A program made the translations under genes and the position numbers. Below are positions 57,936-64,000 of a DNA stretch of 64,000 nucleotides, one piece after another. A model generated the notes under the pieces. The model made no database searches, was not told the DNA's origin, and saw only the letters and a list, made by a program, of their open reading frames with translations. How positions within the stretch are numbered: position 1 is the first letter of the stretch; every line of letters begins with the position of its first letter. Source of the stretch: Glandiceps talaboti (Eukaryota > Hemichordata > Enteropneusta > Spengelidae); assembly GCF_964340395.1 (NCBI RefSeq), contig NC_135550.1, forward strand, positions 10,051,908-10,115,907, read 5' to 3'.

Positions 57936-60313
57936 TAACTCACTCACGCACGCACATGCACATATTCCCAACGTTTGCCCGGTCTATAATTTCACCATAT
58001 AGCAATATATTTTGAAATGAAAACATTATCGATACACCCAAAATACTATTGATATTGCAAACATAGTAAATTAACGTAATGGGTAAGCAAAGCTTTGAGG
58101 TCACCATAGCTTAGTCGTTTTTGAAACTGCTGAAATGATATTAATGTTTGATCCGATGACAGGTGTTCCATGATTGATGATGGATATCCAACAAATGTAG
58201 GATGTTTAAAATGTCACTGCTGTCTGAATGATAAATTGCACACTTTCATTCATTTATTTGTTTTTTGTCTTACGAGTTTCATTATCTGGTGATCAATAAT
58301 CCATTCTGAGTGTGACCCAGGTGTAAATGAGGGGTATATGTCATCATCAAGGAGACAACGTGTCAACAGCCGCGTAACTCTACGAGAGTCACGTGACGTA
58401 TTCAGTTCTCGTATACTGTAACATATACCGAATTCGTTCACTGGTGAAAAGTGTCCTCCTGGGGATTTACTGCATATAACTGAAGCATGTCATTGAAAAC
58501 TCACATTAATTACGTTTTACATATCAACACAGAAAAACCATTTTATTCACTTGCAGGGACTGTTTTATATGTGGCTTATTCGACTCAACACGTGTGTCTA
58601 TACAGACAATAATATTGAAGAATGTGTATTATATGGTCAGGTGGTCGGCTTGACATCGCACTGTATATGTATATAGGCTAGGCAAGTACGTAAGATGTGG
58701 GCAAATGTACGGGAAAATGTGGATGTCACTGGATGTAAAAACCCGGTAATTTACATGCAAAACCAGATGCATTATAACGAATGTAACTAGAAATCGATCG
58801 TGAGAAACTATACAATACTTGCAGTCTCAAACGGAACAGTGTTTGTCAATTTTGTGCCACACTAATGGAACGCTATAAATCACATCCCATTGACCATGTT
58901 AGCATAAAACATTAAGCATGGTATAACATTCAACTTTTGAAAATTAATCTACTTTCATCAGCTTATTTTTTGTACAGTGCCTCTGATCGATAAGGTACGA
59001 TAAGAATAAAAAATTATCGTTTTTGAGAAAAAAAATGGTTTTACAAATTATTAATTTTAATGGTTCATCCTCAGCTTGAGAAAAAAAAACTTATTTTAAA
59101 AAGTATCATTATTGATATTAAATATCTCAGAACATAACAAAAATGTTTGTTTTTCGATTATGAGATAACAGAAAGAGAGAAAACTATTCTCGCGTGATAT
59201 GATGATTTGACAATCGCAACAGTTGCCACTTTTGCCGTTGAAAATCTACTTAAATTGCTTGAAACACAGTTTTGCTTCCTAGTCCGATCAGTCGGTGATA
59301 AAGCCAAATTTGTTATTCGTCAATTGCGTTCAATTTTCAAATTTAATATTATTATATACATTTAATTATAATGATCACGGGCTGTCACATGGAAGAAGTA
59401 TCAAGTTACGCCTACTGCTACGTCAATATACAATATGCAAAATGCCGAAAGTTATAGCGATTGTCCTGAATTGTCAACATTTCAATATATCAAATGACAA
59501 GCGTTATCATATAACTACTGTCACGTAGGTTGTCAATCTGTCAAAAAATTATAGCGACATAGACTAGTCAATGTGTCAAATTCTGAAAAGCGTTGATATT
59601 GTCGTGTAAATAATAATCAATATATCACAACATGTGTTTAATATTTTTTTAAATCTGCAACCTCAATTTTTTTCCTTTGTAAAGTCTTTATTGCAACCTG
59701 AAATTTCTACTGAACTGGATGCTTACGCCAACAGCAATTTCCGATCTAGGCAGATTCATTATTTCAGTCTACATCTCATGGTGGACACGAATTGGCAGTT
59801 CAAACACAAAGGGTTTTGTTACGTGAGATTGAAACTTGTAGATACATGCAACAACCTGCCAATAATTTTATATGATTGACTGTTCTGGTAAGTGTTTGCT
59901 TTTTTTCGGTGACTAGTGCAACGATTTATTCGATTTTTGATTGAACACACAACCTTTTGTGAAGGAGGTAATAAAACAGGTGCATTCTGGTGATATTACA
60001 TAGGAAATGTACGACTTTCAGTAACGAACATGCTTAATTTCTTTTCCTGCAATTAACGTGTTACTTGCTTCGGGGATTTTATTTGTAGAATATACGCAGC
60101 TGCCATGCTGAACATCTCGATCGAACATTGATGAGCTTGAGTGGGTGTCCTTTACTTTGTCATGAATTATTCAGAGTATACAGTATGTAGAGGCTTCCAT
60201 TTTAGAATTGATTGCAAAGATGTACTTTGCAGCAGCTAATTATCCATCCCACCACACACCCATGTGGCCGACACGAGCCTGGCTTCAACATATTGAGATT
60301 TAACCCACCCCAC

Positions 60314-60353
<40 letters not shown>

Positions 60354-61119
60354 TATTTTAGTTGTCATGTTCGTCAGCACTGAGTCTGTATATCAAGTAT
60401 TCGCATCCTAATTAATATTTGTTAATATTTGTCTTTTCCGATTTAGGACGTTTGCATACTTAATGTCATTAACGAATATAAATGGTTTGCTGCAAATGTA
60501 TTTTCTGTGAAAGTTTGGAACCAATGATGACACTGCCCTTTCTCGAGACATATCGATTCGGAAAATTTTATAGAAAGCCGAGTTTTCGACTTTGTGCAGG
60601 GTATTAAATATGTGTCTGCTGTCGTTGCATTCAAGACCTCTGAACACAAAATGCCAAAAACCTATACATAAGGATTACCATCATTATTAATGTACAATAC
60701 TTGAATGGCATTGTATATTGTTGTTCATTACTTGTTGAACACATGTGTCAAATACCCGATCCCATTACATAAAGTCTTCATCCATCAGGAAATACATATG
60801 TACTACAAGTGCAAATTTTCCTGATGAAAGTATGTAAGCAATTGCTTTATTCATATAATAACTGTGGTAGATCAAAGACAAGTCGGGAGGCTGGGTTTCC
60901 AATTGCATGAATTAATGAGCTCAAGTGTGTGCATTTTTCACACGTTCCTAAATTTACGAATTCTTGAAGAAGAATCCAAACGGACTTCCTATATAATTGG
61001 ACACTTCATAACAAAGTCGTGCTGGATGCTGGAGAAATTAAATTGTCTACTTCATCTGAAATGGTTTTATAAAAACAGCAAATATCCTTTGATGTGTGAC
61101 AAGTTGTCGTAGAAAACAC
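57936..61119. other. No gene recognised
   Basis: AT-rich DNA with poly(A)/poly(T) runs near 59030-59090. Frames at 59295-59879 and 60408-60649 have no supporting signal. Confidence 0.45.
60320..60351. repeat. (AC)n microsatellite
   Basis: About 15 AC units after a C-rich stretch. Confidence 0.88.
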
Positions 61120-61760
61120 AACCTTCAAATACTTTACTTCTATGATTTCAAGAAATTAGTAGCAACATATAAATACTACAAATTAAAGTGTGTGCGATAT
61201 GCAGGAAATGACTCGATATTTATAACTGACCCTGGAGGTCAAAGTCAAGGTCAAAGTCTTAAAAGAAAGCTAATACCCGGTAATATGGGATAGACACTTG
61301 AATGGAGTCTGTATGTATTAAGGTTTTTTAGTTATGCAATAAATCGTAACAAATATGGCCTCCATTTAGTGAAAAGGGATTTGAAGATAAAAAATATCCA
61401 TATGTACATTTCACAAGAATTAGAAACACAAAAATACTAAGAATTGTCATGGTCATGGTCATGGTCATGGTCAACGTTAAAGGTCACTATCTTACAAGAA
61501 AGCTTGCATATGATTATATTGGGTTAGACACTTGAATTGAAACTCTATTGAAGTTTTGGGTTATGCAGACATTGGCAACAACAAAATACTACAAAGTGTC
61601 TGTGGTATGCAAGAACTGGTTTGATTTTGATAATTGACCTGACGTTTAAGGTCAAAGCGTGAATGTCCGAAAAGAAAGCCTGCACCTGGTAATATGGGGT
61701 AGACACTTGAATGGAGTCAGTGACGGACACATGAACGGAAGGATGCATGAATTGAGTCAA
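61120..61760 (-). repeat. Second array of the AGGTCA-bearing repeat family
   Basis: Three diverged units share TAGACACTTGAATGGAGTC (61287-61305, 61527-61545, 61700-61718), AAAGAAAGC and TTATGCA blocks. This is the reverse complement of the motif in 34780-35720. TCAAGGTCAAAGTC-type half-sites precede the shared block, and a hexamer run (GGTCAT)n lies at 61448-61475. Fragments of the family also seem present near 12650, 27860, 36610 and 44190-44330. Confidence 0.5.
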
Positions 61761-64000
61761 CATATGATAATCAATTCATTCTCATATCAGAGGTCCAGTC
61801 TAAATGGCAAAATGGTGTTCACTAAAATGTCACAATTTTCCGCAAAAACAAATAATGGTGTAGCTAATTGGAAAACAGTGTTTATGAGGAACGATGGCAA
61901 GAGTTGCTGAAGGTGTTTGATATACAATTATATAGTTTAACGTCAAAGGAATTTAAATATCTACCCCTAAGCCATGGTATAAATTGTCAAGTGACCAACA
62001 GTTGTTCGGCCGGTCTTTAAAGATAACAGTCGTAAGCGTTATTTCCAATCATTTCTGATTAAGCTTTAACAGCTGGTTTTCATGTGTCTTCGATAGTGGG
62101 CTGGTGGTGCAAAATCCTTGCCACAATAGTGATAGTTTCACTAGCCTTTAGCAGTATGTATGCTTTGATGTGTATTATGTTTTTATTTAAGGACAATTCA
62201 AGGACATTGGTTCAGCAGATCACATTTTATGGCCATATTTAATGAAAGATTTGTATAGCGATTAATAATTGATGGTGTTTCAGTTGTCCTAATTAATATC
62301 CTGCGCAGGTGGGAAAAATAGGATACTGACAGCTGTATCTTAGAAGCAAACCACGGGGAATTCAAAAGTCGATGTCCTAGGATGTTACACTTGAGCAATT
62401 CATCCTGTCCTGCCAAGTTGTATTTGTCCTTCAGAAAATGTCATGCCGTTATGTCAAACCAAAAAGTCACATCCGTTAATTGGTGTCAGCACTACCTGTC
62501 GTAATCAAACGATCACATGATGTATCGAGTTAGCTAGCCATGCGTTTAGCTCTGTGCTGCCGCAAACATGTTGCAGACTTAATTAAAAAATGGTATGATA
62601 TAACAGAAATAACGTACATTTAAGTTGATATGTTTGTATTGCTTTAGTACTTCTTCGAATTTTAAGTGCTTCGATCAAATGGTGATGGATGAGCCAGTTT
62701 TGGGCAGTATAACTGTTGAGTTCATGTCGCATAAACTACAAACCGACAAAATATAGATGTGTATGTGTTTGGCTGGTCAATTAGAAGGTGAAGTTGTGAT
62801 CAAGCAGTTTGCGTTCACGATTTCACGACGTCTATTCACACAACACTTACACCAACCTTGAAAAGATGTCTCATGTGTGTTGTCAAACATTGCAAGTTTA
62901 ACGATAACAAACACATTTAAAATATCATGGACTTGTTTATTTATTCCGAGACTTGGATTGAACTCCTGGGAAATATACATTTTCGGAAAAGAGCCATAAG
63001 CTAAAGTTCTTCAGTAAAAGTTCTTTTTTGTTCGTAAACTTCAATCTCAGTGTCTATTTTTCGTCCAAATCTGAAACGTTGCAAATATTATCATTGTTAT
63101 TGCTTAAAGGAAACTCAGGAAGATCTGTGCATGTGAGTAGTGAATTTTGTTTTGTCCCTTTCAATTTGAAAAGGGTGAATTTTCTTGCTAACATTTCAAG
63201 AGGCTGTGTGAAGCTACATTTATGAGAGATAACGTGAGGTGGTGCCAGTTACGGTGAATCCTTGTCAGAAGGACATTTATGATCTTTGAAGTGATTTACT
63301 TCCTAATTCATTATTCCAATTCTAACTAGAGTGCCCGCTTTGCAACGGGTATGGTTTGTTACAAATTGCTTCGAAAATCTTGCCTATTTGACAGACATTT
63401 ATATCCTCCCAAAGCACCATGAATAAGAATGTTATTACATTAGAAGTAGTACCTTTGAAAAAATGCAAAATATTGCATCAAATTATAATATTTTAGTATA
63501 CCAAACAAAGCATGCATAAGCTATGCAAAATAACTTCAAAATTCTGGTGCTTTTTCATTTACACACTAATTGTACTGTTCACTACCTTATTATTACCTAT
63601 CATATTGTATTAATTAGTAATTTACAGTATTTTTAATCAATGTTCATATAAAAAACAAAGAATTTCACAATCATTTGAAAGATCTACTCTAATATTTCAT
63701 TGGCGCCCAAAACAGTGTGCGCTACAATGCATACAATTGTAACTTTCCATAAAGCTCAGTGTCAACAGTGTGACTACAGATAATATAAAAACCGTTCGGC
63801 ACTCGTATTTGACATCATGGGATAATTAGACGACAATTATTGAAACCCGTTGTATGTTGCTACTATCCTAAGCGTCTTTAAATTCAAACATTTGTCGATA
63901 TCTGGGCGGGAGAGTTAGAAAAAAGAGAGCATCATATATACTTAGGGAAGACCGAGACGGTAGAGTTGTTGTACCTTGTCTCAAGAACAGCCAATATGAT
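61761..64000. other. No gene recognised
   Basis: AT-rich, nothing diagnostic. The short frames here look like chance. Confidence 0.45.

Overview
The window looks like intergenic and intronic DNA from an animal nuclear genome, most likely a marine invertebrate. It is AT-rich, has no operon-like gene packing and is full of long microsatellites ((TA)n, (CA)n, (ATAC)n, (CT)n, (GA)n, CATG and CAGA types). The only clear protein-coding sequence is metazoan bestrophin. The phylum cannot be fixed from this sequence.

The firm content is two minus-strand copies, about 27 kb apart, of a large bestrophin 5' coding exon (5117-5633 and 32357-32855). From the second in-frame Met to the splice donor they share 144 of 162 residues. 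Both are open, and both end at the same codon in the same phase. Copy 1 has a GTAAGT donor; copy 2 has the non-canonical GCAAGT. About 70-95 bp upstream of each start codon lies a shared block of about 53 bp with a CAGCTG E-box and a TATA-like element. No downstream bestrophin exon was recognised. The two copies could therefore be first exons of tandem paralogues, or alternative first exons of one gene whose shared exons lie beyond the left edge. A second shared non-coding block of about 73 bp, with a CRE palindrome and a homeodomain-type core, lies further upstream of each copy (10335-10407 and 42300-42373). This suggests a segmental duplication that carried regulatory DNA.

Between the copies are a decayed plus-strand reading frame (about 26187-27077, 280-300 codons with only a few stops) and a minus-strand exon candidate with a good signal peptide (29130-29275). 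Weaker minus-strand exon candidates lie at 23064-23169, 21482-21673 and 17933-18205. On the right side are a CRE plus TATA promoter-like module (45721-45831), a possible plus-strand coding locus (56031-56939), and a CpG-richer patch near 57 kb.

The rest is repeats. Three long hairpins resemble fold-back elements or MITEs (9407-9535, 44938-45060, 46858-46919). There is a tandem repeat with a unit of about 110 bp (51199-51620) and another with a unit of about 119 bp carrying an octamer motif (52601-53200). A dispersed family carries TCAAGGTCA-type nuclear-receptor half-sites (34780-35720 and 61120-61760, with fragments elsewhere). There are more than twenty microsatellites. Most open frames in the window are microsatellite translations or chance frames and are left out. 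All calls are by eye; no alignment, splice model or database was run.
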